Source: Methylomarinum sp965277025
GTDB taxonomy: Bacteria > Pseudomonadota > Gammaproteobacteria > Methylococcales > Methylomonadaceae
Reading direction: 5' to 3'
Length of the DNA: 64,000 nucleotides
NCBI GenBank assembly: GCA_965277025.1
Contig: OZ255706.1
Span: 2,604,001-2,668,000, forward strand
The notes under the pieces were generated by a model that saw only the letters and a list, made by a program, of their open reading frames with translations, was not told the origin of the DNA and made no database searches. Positions 25,515 through 33,510 of this stretch are shown one piece after another. The translations under genes and the position numbers were made by a program. Within the stretch, counting starts at the first letter, position 1. Every line of letters starts with the position of its first letter.

Positions 25515-27197
25515 TTACCCCGCACAACAAGATAACGCCTTCACATCCTTGCTGAAAGTCTGCGCGCAAAGTTTCAACCCCTCCACCATGGTTAAATACG
25601 GAAATAACTGGCCAGCCAGCTCTTCAACCGTCATCTGTTGATGAATGGCCAATGTCACTGTCTGGATGATTTCTCCGCCTTCAGATGCAACGATTTGCGC
25701 CCCCACCAATCGCCGAGAATTTTTATCGATAACCAGTTTGATAAATCCTCGTGTTTCAAAATTGGCCAGCGCTCTGGGCACATTATCCAGACTCAACATT
25801 CGGCTTTCTGTTTCGATGCCCTGGGCCTGAGCTTCGATTTCCGTCAATCCTGCCGTCGCCATTTGTGGATCGGTAAACATGACAGCAGGCATGGCGGATA
25901 AATCGATCTCCGCATCGCCTCCAGTCATATTGATTGCCGCACGGGTTCCCGCCGCCGCCGCGACATAAACGAATTGAGGCAGTGTGGAGCAATCACCCGC
26001 CGCAAAGATATGTGCGACATTGCTACGCAAATGCTTGTCGACAACAACAGCGCCATTCCCGGTTGTTTTGACATTCACCTTTTCCAGCCCAAGTTCTTCG
26101 GTATTCGGTGTTCGCCCTGTCGCCACCAGAAGCTGATCGCTGTGGATCACGCCGTGAGAGGTCTTGATTGCAAACTTCCCCCCACTAAACAGACTTTTTC
26201 GATAATGTACTTCCTCGGTCTGGGTATCGGTCAACACAATCATCCCTTCCTCCTTGAATGCCTGTTCCAGCGCTTTGCCGATCTCCGGGTCTTCTCGATA
26301 CATCAAGGAATGCCGGGCAAGCACGACCACCTTGGTTCCCAGGCGTTGATAACCTTGAGCCAATTCCAGTGTGACAATCGATGAACCTAAAACCGCCAAT
26401 GTCTGCGGTAATTTTGTCGACTCCAGCGCTTCAGTCGAAGTCCAAAACGGTGTTTGCGCCAAACCCGGTATGGCTGGAATATACGGTGAAGAACCGGTAG
26501 CAATCAAAAACTTATCGGCTGTCAATTCCTCAACAGATTGATCGTTTTTTTCAATCAGCAAGGTATGCGCATCTTTAAATCGCGCTACTCCTTTGATTAA
26601 CTGAATATCAGGATTGTTTTCCAGAATATTTTCATATTTCGCTGCACGAAGCTCTTCCACCCTGGCCTGTTGCTGTTGAAAGAGTTGTTTACGGTTTATG
26701 ACTGGCTTTTGCTTTTTAATGCCAGGAAAGGGATGATGCTGCTGACAATGCGCGATATGCGCCGCCCGAATCATTATTTTGGACGGCACACAACCAATAT
26801 TGACGCAAGTACCGCCAATAATGTCTTTTTTCTCGATCAAGGTCACCCGGGCACCATTTTCAACCGCTTTCAGGGCGCAGGCGAAAGCGGCTGAACCGGT
26901 GCCGATAATGGCGATATGTTGCGTATGATTTTCACCTTTTGTTTGAGAACAACAGGCGGCTTCACTGTTTTGCGCATCACCTTCCGAGGTAATACCCACT
27001 TGATAACCATATTGATGAATTTTATCAATCAGCTCATCAAGCTGATGCTTCTCATCATCAAATTCCAGACGCGCTGTTTGGCTGGGATAATCCACTTTTA
27101 TCGATACGCCCTCCTCTGCATTCAAATCTTTTTCAATCGATTCAGCGCAACTGGGACACGTCATGCCGGTAATTTTAAGCGTTTTTGTGCTGATCAT
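25515..27197 (-). CDS. merA: Mercuric reductase MerA with N-terminal HMA domain
   Basis: 560 residues. An N-terminal heavy-metal-associated domain carries GMTCPSCAES. The flavoprotein disulfide reductase core follows, with FAD motif IAIIGTGSAAFACALKA, redox pair GGTCVNIGCVPSK and NADP-binding LAVLGSSIVTLELAQ. The C-terminal vicinal cysteines that hand Hg(II) to the active site are present (LSCCAG end). The enzyme reduces Hg(II) to volatile Hg(0) in the cytosol. The start overlaps the merP stop by 4 nt, and the promoter is the shared mer operator at about 27965-27996. Confidence 0.97.
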   Translation of the reverse strand: MISTKTLKITGMTCPSCAESIEKDLNAEEGVSIKVDYPSQTARLEFDDEKHQLDELIDKIHQYGYQVGITSEGDAQNSEAACCSQTKGENHTQHIAIIGTGSAAFACALKAVENGARVTLIEKKDIIGGTCVNIGCVPSKIMIRAAHIAHCQQHHPFPGIKKQKPVINRKQLFQQQQARVEELRAAKYENILENNPDIQLIKGVARFKDAHTLLIEKNDQSVEELTADKFLIATGSSPYIPAIPGLAQTPFWTSTEALESTKLPQTLAVLGSSIVTLELAQGYQRLGTKVVVLARHSLMYREDPEIGKALEQAFKEEGMIVLTDTQTEEVHYRKSLFSGGKFAIKTSHGVIHSDQLLVATGRTPNTEELGLEKVNVKTTGNGAVVVDKHLRSNVAHIFAAGDCSTLPQFVYVAAAAGTRAAINMTGGDAEIDLSAMPAVMFTDPQMATAGLTEIEAQAQGIETESRMLSLDNVPRALANFETRGFIKLVIDKNSRRLVGAQIVASEGGEIIQTVTLAIHQQMTVEELAGQLFPYLTMVEGLKLCAQTFSKDVKALSCCAG

Positions 27198-27514
27198 TTC
27201 TTTGCTGTATGCAATGAAGCTCCATAACCAATACTAGTGATGGCGTCGATTAAGCCCTGAGCATTGACCTTTGTGGCATCGTATTTAACCAATGCCATTT
27301 TTTTATCGAAATCGACCTTGGCTTCGATGACCCCTGGGGTTTTTTCCAGCTTTTTTCTGATCGTGATCGGACATAATGCACAGCTCATGCCTTGAATATC
27401 CAGGCTGATCTGCTGCATCTGCCGTTCAGTTTGCACAGCTTGCTCAGCGCTGATTACCGGTTGGACCGCCAATCCCAGCAATAAAATAGCGAAAATTGAT
27501 TTTTTAAACAACAT
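27194..27514 (-). CDS. merP: Periplasmic mercury-binding protein MerP
   Basis: 106 residues with a signal peptide (FAILLLGLAVQPVISA) and one HMA domain carrying GMSCALCPITIRKKLEKTPG. The two cysteines bind Hg(II) in the periplasm and pass it to MerT. The order merT-merP-merA on the minus strand is the classic one, and merP begins 9 nt after merT. Confidence 0.95.
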   Translation of the reverse strand: MLFKKSIFAILLLGLAVQPVISAEQAVQTERQMQQISLDIQGMSCALCPITIRKKLEKTPGVIEAKVDFDKKMALVKYDATKVNAQGLIDAITSIGYGASLHTAKK

Positions 27515-27523
27515 AAGATTCTC

Positions 27524-27895
27524 CTAAAGAAAATATGGCGCATACCAGGGGAAAGCCAGCAATAACAAGATGACAATAGATCCAATCCAGAACAACAGGC
27601 GTTGACGACGAAGCACCTCCGGTGAAGCACAAGCATCACCTTCTTCACAGCTTCTTTCCGTCAAATATAATTTGTCAAAACCGAGCCAGATGAAAAACAC
27701 CGTCAAAATCATAAAAAAGGGGCGAACAGCTTCCATCGAAGACAGCGACCCAATCCAGGCTCCGCCAATGCCAAGTGAAATAAGCAGTAAAGGCCCAACA
27801 CAACATAACGATGCACCAATTGCGGCCAATACAGTGCCAATGCCCAACCAGGAAAATCGGAGTGATTTTTTTATTTGAGTGGGTTTTGTAGACAT
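27524..27895 (-). CDS. merT: Mercury transporter MerT
   Basis: About 123 residues from ATG 27895 (MSTKPTQIKK), preferred over an upstream in-frame start because it matches family length. Three membrane segments are visible (GIGTVLAAIGASLCCVGPLL, FFMILTVFFIWLGFDKLYL, FWIGSIVILLLLAFPW). The cysteine pair CC is in the first helix, and a second pair (SCEEGDAC) lies in the cytosolic loop. It imports Hg(II) for MerA. Confidence 0.95.
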   Translation of the reverse strand: MSTKPTQIKKSLRFSWLGIGTVLAAIGASLCCVGPLLLISLGIGGAWIGSLSSMEAVRPFFMILTVFFIWLGFDKLYLTERSCEEGDACASPEVLRRQRLLFWIGSIVILLLLAFPWYAPYFL

Positions 27896-27964
27896 ATCGG
27901 TCTCCAATAAATTGAGTTTCAAAGGCATTTCTGATCAATCTAAGGATGTAAAAATCATGAGATT

Positions 27965-27996
27965 ATCTTAAACTCTGTACCAGAGAACAGAGTCAA
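27965..27996 (-). promoter_or_regulatory. mer promoter/operator
   Basis: On the minus strand -35 TTGACT (27991-27996) and -10 TAAGAT (27965-27970) are separated by an unusually long 19-20 bp spacer. The spacer contains the dyad ACTCTGT (27972-27978) / ACAGAGT (27987-27993). This overlong spacer with a central dyad is the hallmark of MerR-regulated promoters, in which Hg-MerR untwists the DNA to activate merTPA. The divergent merR gene starts at 28004. Confidence 0.9.
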
Positions 27997-28003
27997 GAAT
28001 TTT

Positions 28004-28432
28004 ATGAAAAAATCCACGGCATTTACAATTGGAAAACTGGCGCAAGCGGCGAATGTAACGATTGAAACCATTCGCTATTATCAGCGGCGTGGGCTCATTA
28101 CCGAGCCTCAGAAGCCGCTGCAAGGTTATCGCCAATACCCTGAATCTGCACTTAAGCGTTTGCGTTTTATTAAACAAGCGCAGCATCTGGGCTTTACGCT
28201 GAAGGAAATTGAAGAATTGCTTTTTCTGGACAGCACCCATTGCAACGATGTGCGACAACTTGCCGAGCAAAAACTGGCGCAGATAGAGTCTCAATTACAG
28301 GGATTGACCGCTTTACGGAAAACACTGACAGAGCTGGTCAGATCCTGTAAGTCAGAACAAGATGCAGGTCACTGCTCCATTATAGAAATACTATCGAATC
28401 AAGCGGACAGTGCAAATTTAAGGAATTGCTGA
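28004..28432 (+). CDS. merR: Hg(II)-responsive regulator MerR
   Basis: 142 residues, typical for MerR. The winged HTH is FTIGKLAQAANVTIETIRYY with QRRGLITEPQKPLQGYRQY. Three cysteines lie where MerR binds Hg(II): DSTHCNDVRQLAEQKL, LVRSCKSEQDAGHCSIIEIL. It is transcribed divergently from merTPA across the shared operator. The stop is followed by a short piece (about 28422-28460) resembling the MITE-1 end. Confidence 0.95.
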   Translation: MKKSTAFTIGKLAQAANVTIETIRYYQRRGLITEPQKPLQGYRQYPESALKRLRFIKQAQHLGFTLKEIEELLFLDSTHCNDVRQLAEQKLAQIESQLQGLTALRKTLTELVRSCKSEQDAGHCSIIEILSNQADSANLRNC

Positions 28433-28470
28433 ACAAACCCGAAATGATTTGTTCAACATAACGATAGAGA

Positions 28471-29085
28471 TTAAATCTGCTGTTGCCCAGGCTGAAGTGG
28501 AACGGACTGTTGAGTGGGAGGCAGTAAAAACTTGTTCAGGTTTCGATTGAACTCATCCAGTTGCTGCTTAAGCTGTTCACCGAATGATTCAATTTGATCT
28601 TGAAGCTGGGGGATCACCTCTTTCTCTATCTGTTGATTGAGTTGCTCACCCAATTTGTCCAGACTGCGAACCAGGTTTTCAAATACATCCCCGGAAAAAC
28701 TTCTAATCGTTCTGGCGTAATCAACTTTCCAACGACTGTTCTCAAACAATAAATAAGTAGTGAATTGTTGAGTCGTTTTTTCCCGCTTTAAAAAGGTTTC
28801 CACCCGGGCACGCGGCTTTTCAATAATGATTTTGCCGATTGAAATGGAGAAATCCTTAACTTCTGGCTCCAAAGGCTTTACCAATGGCTGGGAGTCCTGA
28901 GTAACTAATTGTCTGACTTGATCCAGGTCATTACGCAACAATGCCCGCCAAAAAACCAAAGTGACCTGATCAGGTTGCGTCGGTGTCTGACAAGCGGTTA
29001 AAGCAGTCAAAAGCAAAAAAAATCCGGCCAACAAGACCGGATTTTTGCTTATTTTCAGTGAATCAATCTTCACCGGCAAACACAC
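28471..29085 (-). CDS. Probable outer-membrane lipoprotein of unknown function
   Basis: 204 residues. A hydrophobic leader LLAGFFLLLTALTAC ends in a lipobox cysteine (TALTAC). About 90 residues with an NTF2-like/DUF4878-like look follow (VTLVFWRALLRNDLDQVRQL, then TTQQFTTYLLFENSRWKVDY), and the C-terminus is long, amphipathic and Gln-rich (LDKLGEQLNQQIEKEVIPQL). The start at 29085 overlaps the upstream gene by 23 nt; a GTG at 29073 is possible. I do not recognise a named family, and a surface or periplasmic role is inference. Confidence 0.6.
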   Translation of the reverse strand: MCLPVKIDSLKISKNPVLLAGFFLLLTALTACQTPTQPDQVTLVFWRALLRNDLDQVRQLVTQDSQPLVKPLEPEVKDFSISIGKIIIEKPRARVETFLKREKTTQQFTTYLLFENSRWKVDYARTIRSFSGDVFENLVRSLDKLGEQLNQQIEKEVIPQLQDQIESFGEQLKQQLDEFNRNLNKFLLPPTQQSVPLQPGQQQI

Positions 29086-29731
29086 CTAAAATCTGCAATA
29101 AACTCAAGAACAGATTATAAATAGAGACGTACAAAGAGATGGTGGCCATAATATAGTTGGTTTCACCGCCATGGATAATCGCGCTGGTTTCATACAAAAT
29201 CATACCGGACATCAACAAAATAAACATTGCTGATACGGCCAGCGTCAAGCCAGGAATATTAAAAAACAATGCACCCAAGCTGGCCAGAAAAGCCACCAGA
29301 ATACCCACCATCAAAAAACCACCCAGAAAGCTGAAATCTTTTTTACTGGTTAACGCATAGCCTGATAATCCCAGAAAAATAACGCCCGTGCCGCCTAGCG
29401 CCGTCATGACGATTTCATGACCATTACTAAAGGCTTTTAAATACATGTTCAGAATTGGACCTAAGGTCATCCCCATAAAGCCTGTCAACATGAAAACAAA
29501 AACCAGGCCTAAAGCACTGTTGCGAAACTTCGTGGTTAAAAACAATAATCCAAAATAACCGACAAACGTTATCAACATACCCGGATGTGGCAGGTTCAAT
29601 GTCATTGAAACCCCTGCCATAGCCGCGCTGAACAACAGGGTGAGTGACAATAACATGTACGTGTTTCTAAGCACACGATTGGTTTCAAGAACGCTTGCTT
29701 GCGCTCTGCTGGTTACAGTGTTCAATCTCAT
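29063..29731 (-). CDS. Bax inhibitor-1 / YccA-like integral membrane protein
   Basis: 222 residues with seven hydrophobic segments and the family's TGFMGMTLGPILNMYL and YETSAIIHGGETNYIMATIS motifs. In E. coli YccA modulates FtsH, and other BI-1 members are pH-sensitive calcium leak channels. The N-terminus SVLETNRVLRNTYMLLSLTL is typical. The lipoprotein gene overlaps its 3' end. Confidence 0.9.
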   Translation of the reverse strand: MRLNTVTSRAQASVLETNRVLRNTYMLLSLTLLFSAAMAGVSMTLNLPHPGMLITFVGYFGLLFLTTKFRNSALGLVFVFMLTGFMGMTLGPILNMYLKAFSNGHEIVMTALGGTGVIFLGLSGYALTSKKDFSFLGGFLMVGILVAFLASLGALFFNIPGLTLAVSAMFILLMSGMILYETSAIIHGGETNYIMATISLYVSIYNLFLSLLQILGVFAGED

Positions 29732-29893
29732 TAGTTTTTTCCTTTAATCATTAAATGCTGGTAAGACCTGCTAATCTTACAAGAGTTTCAAATTTATTGT
29801 AACCAAGACTCTTTTAGAAAAAGAGAAAATCGTATTTTTTTAAAAAAGGTATTTTCAAAACAAAAAAAATCAGTATAATAAACGACTTCTTCA

Positions 29894-29969
29894 GCTGGTG
29901 TAGCTCAGTTGGTAGAGCAGCTGATTTGTAATCAGCCGGTCGCGGGTTCGAGTCCCATCACCAGCTCCA
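29894..29969 (+). tRNA. tRNA-Thr (anticodon TGT)
   Basis: 76 nt including an encoded CCA end. Acceptor GCTGGTG pairs with CACCAGC, the D-loop is AGCTCAGTTGGTAGAGC, the anticodon stem-loop is CTGATTTGTAATCAG, and the T arm is GCGGGTTCGAGTCCC. All arms pair well. It usually begins a tRNA-Thr-Tyr-Gly-Thr-tufB cluster, but here it stands alone beside recombinase and accessory genes. Confidence 0.97.
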
Positions 29970-29977
29970 TATTCCAG

Positions 29978-30006
29978 GCACCTGTCGGTTCTGAAGCGAC
30001 AGGTGC
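29978..30006 (+). terminator. Hairpin downstream of tRNA-Thr
   Basis: GCACCTGTCG and CGACAGGTGC form a perfect 10-bp stem with a 9-nt loop, 8 nt after the tRNA, followed by TTATC. This is probably an intrinsic terminator, although the U-tract is weak. Confidence 0.7.
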
Positions 30007-30293
30007 TTATCATAAACAAGATTTTCAAAAAATCTTCGATGAACCAACTTGTCTCGTCAAACAATTTAAGATCGCTCAACTGAATTTAAATAATCACACT
30101 CCTCGTTAAATCACACTTTAACGTTCAAAAGATCACACTAAACGGTAACGACCTCACTTGTCTTGCCCCCCCACTAGCAAACTCAAGCCTTTAGAAAAAA
30201 TATCGTACTTCTCATTCTTTAGGATACTATCACAGAAAAACAGTCGTTCTCAATGAATAATACTGTTTTTTCTTTTGCAACGGGAAAAAAGAT

Positions 30294-31220
30294 ATGAATA
30301 TGGCATCCAAAATTTCGTTGGATCAGTTGCTGCAATCCTATCTCGAAACTCATGTGCTACGTAGCGCATCCATCCGTAACTATCGTCAGGTCATCACCTT
30401 ATTGCAACATGATCTCCAGATCGTCTGGTTGCACGAAGCCGATGAAAAAAGAATATTGGCTTGGCAAAACGCCGTAATTGCCCGATCCAGCGCCATTACC
30501 TAGAATAATTATCACACACATCTGCGGGCCTTGTTCAATTTTGCCTTGAAAAAACACTGGATCGAAAGCAATGTGTTTTTGGAGGTAACCCAGGTTCGCA
30601 TTCCCAAGCTAAAAAAGAAAACCATCAAACTCGCCTCACTGGAACACATGCTGGAAATAATCCAGCAGCATAAAGAGCAATTCGACCCTCCAGCTTTCTG
30701 GACAACGGTGATCAAGGTCTTCTTTTTTACCGGAATGCGGCAACAACAGCTTCTCATGCTCAAATGGCGGGATATCGATTTTGAAAACCAGGAAATTTTC
30801 TTATCGCTGGAAGGCAGTAAAACCCATCGGGAATGGACAATCCCCTTACCCAACGGGTGTTATACGCCATTACGGGAGTTGAAAAATCAGACGCTGGAAC
30901 TGACCGACGCTGACAATATCGAGGACCAACCGGTTTTTCGTCTGCACCTTTTCAATCCAAAATTCTCTGGATTCGGGTTAACCAAACATCAGATTGAAGG
31001 TTTTTTCAAAAAATTATCCAGGCTTTCCGGGGAACGCATCAGCGCCCACCGCCTCCGTCATACGATGGCGACCTTGGTGGCCCAAAGTGGTGAGAATCCA
31101 GACCTGAAATCCTTGCAATATATTCTGGGACATACCGATATTCGAACCACGATGGCTTATGTCGAACCCAAGAAGGAACACTTGGCCAAGGTGCTCAACC
31201 AATTGTCGTTGCAGCATTGA
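30294..31220 (+). pseudogene. Tyrosine recombinase (XerC/phage integrase type) with in-frame amber codon
   Basis: A single continuous reading frame is broken only by one TAG at 30501-30503, after residue 69. Before it lies a SAM-like N-terminal domain (LDQLLQSYLETHVLRSASIR). After it come the rest of that domain and the catalytic domain, with TGMRQQQLLMLKWRDIDF (Arg I), SAHRLRHTMATLVAQSG (His-x-x-Arg), LGHTDIRTTMAYV (His and Tyr). All catalytic residues are intact, so the gene is a single nucleotide from being functional. It is either a fresh pseudogene or needs suppression. It is the first gene after tRNA-Thr and may mark a mobile region. Confidence 0.85.
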
Positions 31221-31697
31221 TTATTGATCTCGTGGATCGGTGATGCTCTGCATATCCACCAGATCCCACTGGCCATTGTTGCGATACAGGCGTTTGTTTT
31301 TGTCGGGATAATCCGCCACATCCTGATCCAGGCGTTGCCCCATGACCAGACATACCAACGTGTCGGTTCCGGTATTTTTGATCATATGTGCCTCGGTATC
31401 GGCCGGGAAACCGACAAAATCACCTGGCTCGACTAAATATTCATCCTGGCCTAGACGCAAAGTTCCTTGTCCAGCTAACACATAAAGGCATTCTTCCTCA
31501 TGATAATGCTTGTGATACTCGGTGGTATCCCTACCTGGTTCCACCGTGATGATATGCACACCGATTTTACTCAATCCCACCGCATCACCAATGGATTTTC
31601 TGATGCGTTTGGCGTTAGGATTCAAAAAGTGGATTCTTTCTTCACCGGCCATCGCAGCAATTTCTGAAGCCTTGAGCAGTAATTTCCGGTTAGACAT
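31221..31697 (-). CDS. Cupin domain protein
   Basis: 158 residues. The metal-binding cupin motifs are visible: motif 1 as TEYHKHYHEEECLYVLAGQG and motif 2 as VEPGDFVGFPADTEAHMIKN. The N-terminus (NPNAKRIRKSIGDAVGL) and VMGQRLDQDVADYPDKNKRL resemble small cupins annotated as transcription factor- or sugar-associated proteins, but no substrate can be read. It is convergent with the recombinase; the stop codons are adjacent. Confidence 0.8.
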   Translation of the reverse strand: MSNRKLLLKASEIAAMAGEERIHFLNPNAKRIRKSIGDAVGLSKIGVHIITVEPGRDTTEYHKHYHEEECLYVLAGQGTLRLGQDEYLVEPGDFVGFPADTEAHMIKNTGTDTLVCLVMGQRLDQDVADYPDKNKRLYRNNGQWDLVDMQSITDPRDQ

Positions 31698-31712
31698 CCC
31701 CGTCCCCTTTTT

Positions 31713-32531
31713 TCATTGACTGTAATGAGCGATCATCTTTTCAACCCTGCCTGTTGCATTGATCTGCATAAATTCACCGGCTTTAATGCCGTTCTGGTTG
31801 ACATAATACAGCACCAGGCTTTGCTCTCCAGTCAGCACATCCAAAATCTGGAATTTCAGGTCAGGATAAGCTTCAAGCCCTTTGATAAAATAACGCCGGA
31901 CCTCATCCTTTCCTTTAACTTCCGCCTGACCCAGTAATTTAGCCGCAATCGGTGAAATCAATACAATATCATCAGCATAGTGCTGCATAATTTTGTCTAT
32001 GTCATGAGAATTCCAGGCATATTCCCATTCTGTTGCAAACTGCTTTGCCATTGATTTTTCCATTCTTGTTTTCCTCACTGAATAACACATGGGTTGATGA
32101 GCAATCTGTGTTGATGGGGACAAGAAGATACCTCCATTCTTTTCAAACCCATGTTTCCGGTAAAAATCGATACAACTGATTCTAGCATACAAAATAATGC
32201 GCCTGGCTTGTGATTTTTTTGCCTCATTTATCAGGTATATCAGTAATCGAGATCCCATTCCCTGTCCTTGCCTGGCAGGAAGAACAACCATTTGGGAGAT
32301 TCTGAAAACCTTGTCTTCCAATTTACTCAAGCGAGCATAAGCAATCAGGTTATCCTTTTTCAGAAGGACAAAATGACGACTGCGCGGTTCTAATTCATCG
32401 ATGACAATTGATTCAGGAAGCTCATGTTTCTGGAAAAACACCGCATAACGTAACTTGAGCGCACACTGATAAAGCCTTCCCAGTGTTGTGATTTCATTGA
32501 TCATTGTGCTTTTCATCGTCCGCAGAAACAT
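31713..32531 (-). CDS. GNAT acetyltransferase fused to a SnoaL-like (NTF2-fold) domain
   Basis: 272 residues in one frame. Residues ~15-150 are an ElaA/GNAT-like N-acetyltransferase with the acetyl-CoA loop VVLPARQGQGMGSRLLIYLI and CIDFYRKHGFEKNGG. From ~160 a SnoaL-like domain follows (WEYAWNSHDIDKIMQHYADD, VKGKDEVRRYFIKGLEAYPD). The two parts are usually separate genes. The linker YSVRKTRMEKSMAKQFATEW contains Met codons where a separate SnoaL gene might start, so independent initiation is possible. The start overlaps the upstream gene by 38 nt; ATG 32504 (MINEITT) is an alternative. Confidence 0.75.
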   Translation of the reverse strand: MFLRTMKSTMINEITTLGRLYQCALKLRYAVFFQKHELPESIVIDELEPRSRHFVLLKKDNLIAYARLSKLEDKVFRISQMVVLPARQGQGMGSRLLIYLINEAKKSQARRIILYARISCIDFYRKHGFEKNGGIFLSPSTQIAHQPMCYSVRKTRMEKSMAKQFATEWEYAWNSHDIDKIMQHYADDIVLISPIAAKLLGQAEVKGKDEVRRYFIKGLEAYPDLKFQILDVLTGEQSLVLYYVNQNGIKAGEFMQINATGRVEKMIAHYSQ

Positions 32532-33510
32532 AAATCCTCAGCAACCACCCTCCCTGATAATCACTGAGCAGTGTTGCCTGTACCGGCAAGCCGCGTTTCA
32601 ACCAGGCGGAAACACGGGCGTTCTGGTATCGAGGAAGATACCCCAGTTTCTGATTTTTCTGTGTCAACACCTCAACCGCCCGGTGATCATGTTCATTATC
32701 AGGCTCTGCCCGTAATATCAGTCTCTGGCCATGTTGAAATTCCAGTTCCGCTTGTTGATAGTCGTAATAAGTCGTTCCGGCAATGCTACAACACTGAATA
32801 AACAGCCCATCCGGCTGAAAAGCTCTGGCTAAAGTTTTGACAATACAGATTTTTTCTGTCTCCGGCAAAGTTTGATTGGCATAGCCCAGGTATTCTTGCA
32901 ACAACCAGTTCCCTTCCCTGTCTTTATCCAGTTGAACTGTTGCTGGATAGTCACCCTGCCAATGGTAGAAATAGCTTTTCCCACTGACAATTTGTTGGGC
33001 GTAACCTGCCACGCAATTATGCATGTTCCGGCCTTCACGGCGCAGCGCCAGGCCGTTTTCAATCGGCGTAAGCTGGTCGCTTGCCGCAAAGGGTGGCTCT
33101 GGAAAGGTCACATTGTCATAAAGTCTGTCCGCCCAGTGATAAACCAGAGTTTCCAGGTGCGTCAGATTTTTGGCTTTTGACAATGATTTTTTGATCGAGT
33201 GGCGTATCGATTTCGGCGCATCGAGAATGGCCGGTGGAATAATTGCGGACAGCGTTTGATCTTCCCCGAGTATTTGCGCTAATAGCTGAAAAAGCCCGGG
33301 AGAAACCAGCCAGTCGGGTAGGTCTAAAAGCCCGCTTAAAGATTCCGCCTGCACTTGTGGACACATCGCCAGCGCTTTTGCTTTTTCTGGTTTGCTGGTC
33401 AAATCAACTAATTGCCACAAATTTTCGTTTGACAGTTTTTCAGGCTCCAGTTTGTACAGTACTTTTAACAAAATCTTGCTGACTGGTAAATCATACAACG
33501 ATTCCAGCAC
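32494..33510 (-). pseudogene. PcfJ-HIRAN protein, 3' portion (gene split by ISAs1)
   Basis: 337 codons carrying the PcfJ-like core (ENGLALRREGRNMHNCVAGY, AQQIVSGKSYFYHWQGDYPA). A C-terminal HIRAN domain follows (FQHGQRLILRAEPDNEHDHR, then KLGYLPRYQNARVSAWLKRG). HIRAN domains bind 3' DNA ends or damaged DNA in helicases; PcfJ-type proteins are linked to conjugative and phage-related loci. The open frame begins at a GTG created at the edge of the IS. The true start is at 35649, beyond the insertion, and the frame is preserved when the IS and one target copy are removed. Confidence 0.8.

Noticed and set aside
25515..28432. mer genes as part of a Tn21/Tn501-type transposon
   Set aside because: There is no tnpA, tnpR or 38-bp terminal repeat in view; only a MITE and an IS lie nearby, so no transposon can be claimed.
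29894..31220. tRNA-Thr as an integration site for a recombinase-carried island
   Set aside because: The recombinase follows a tRNA, but I find no direct repeat of the tRNA 3' end elsewhere in the window and the recombinase is not adjacent to it (about 325 nt away). An att site cannot be claimed.
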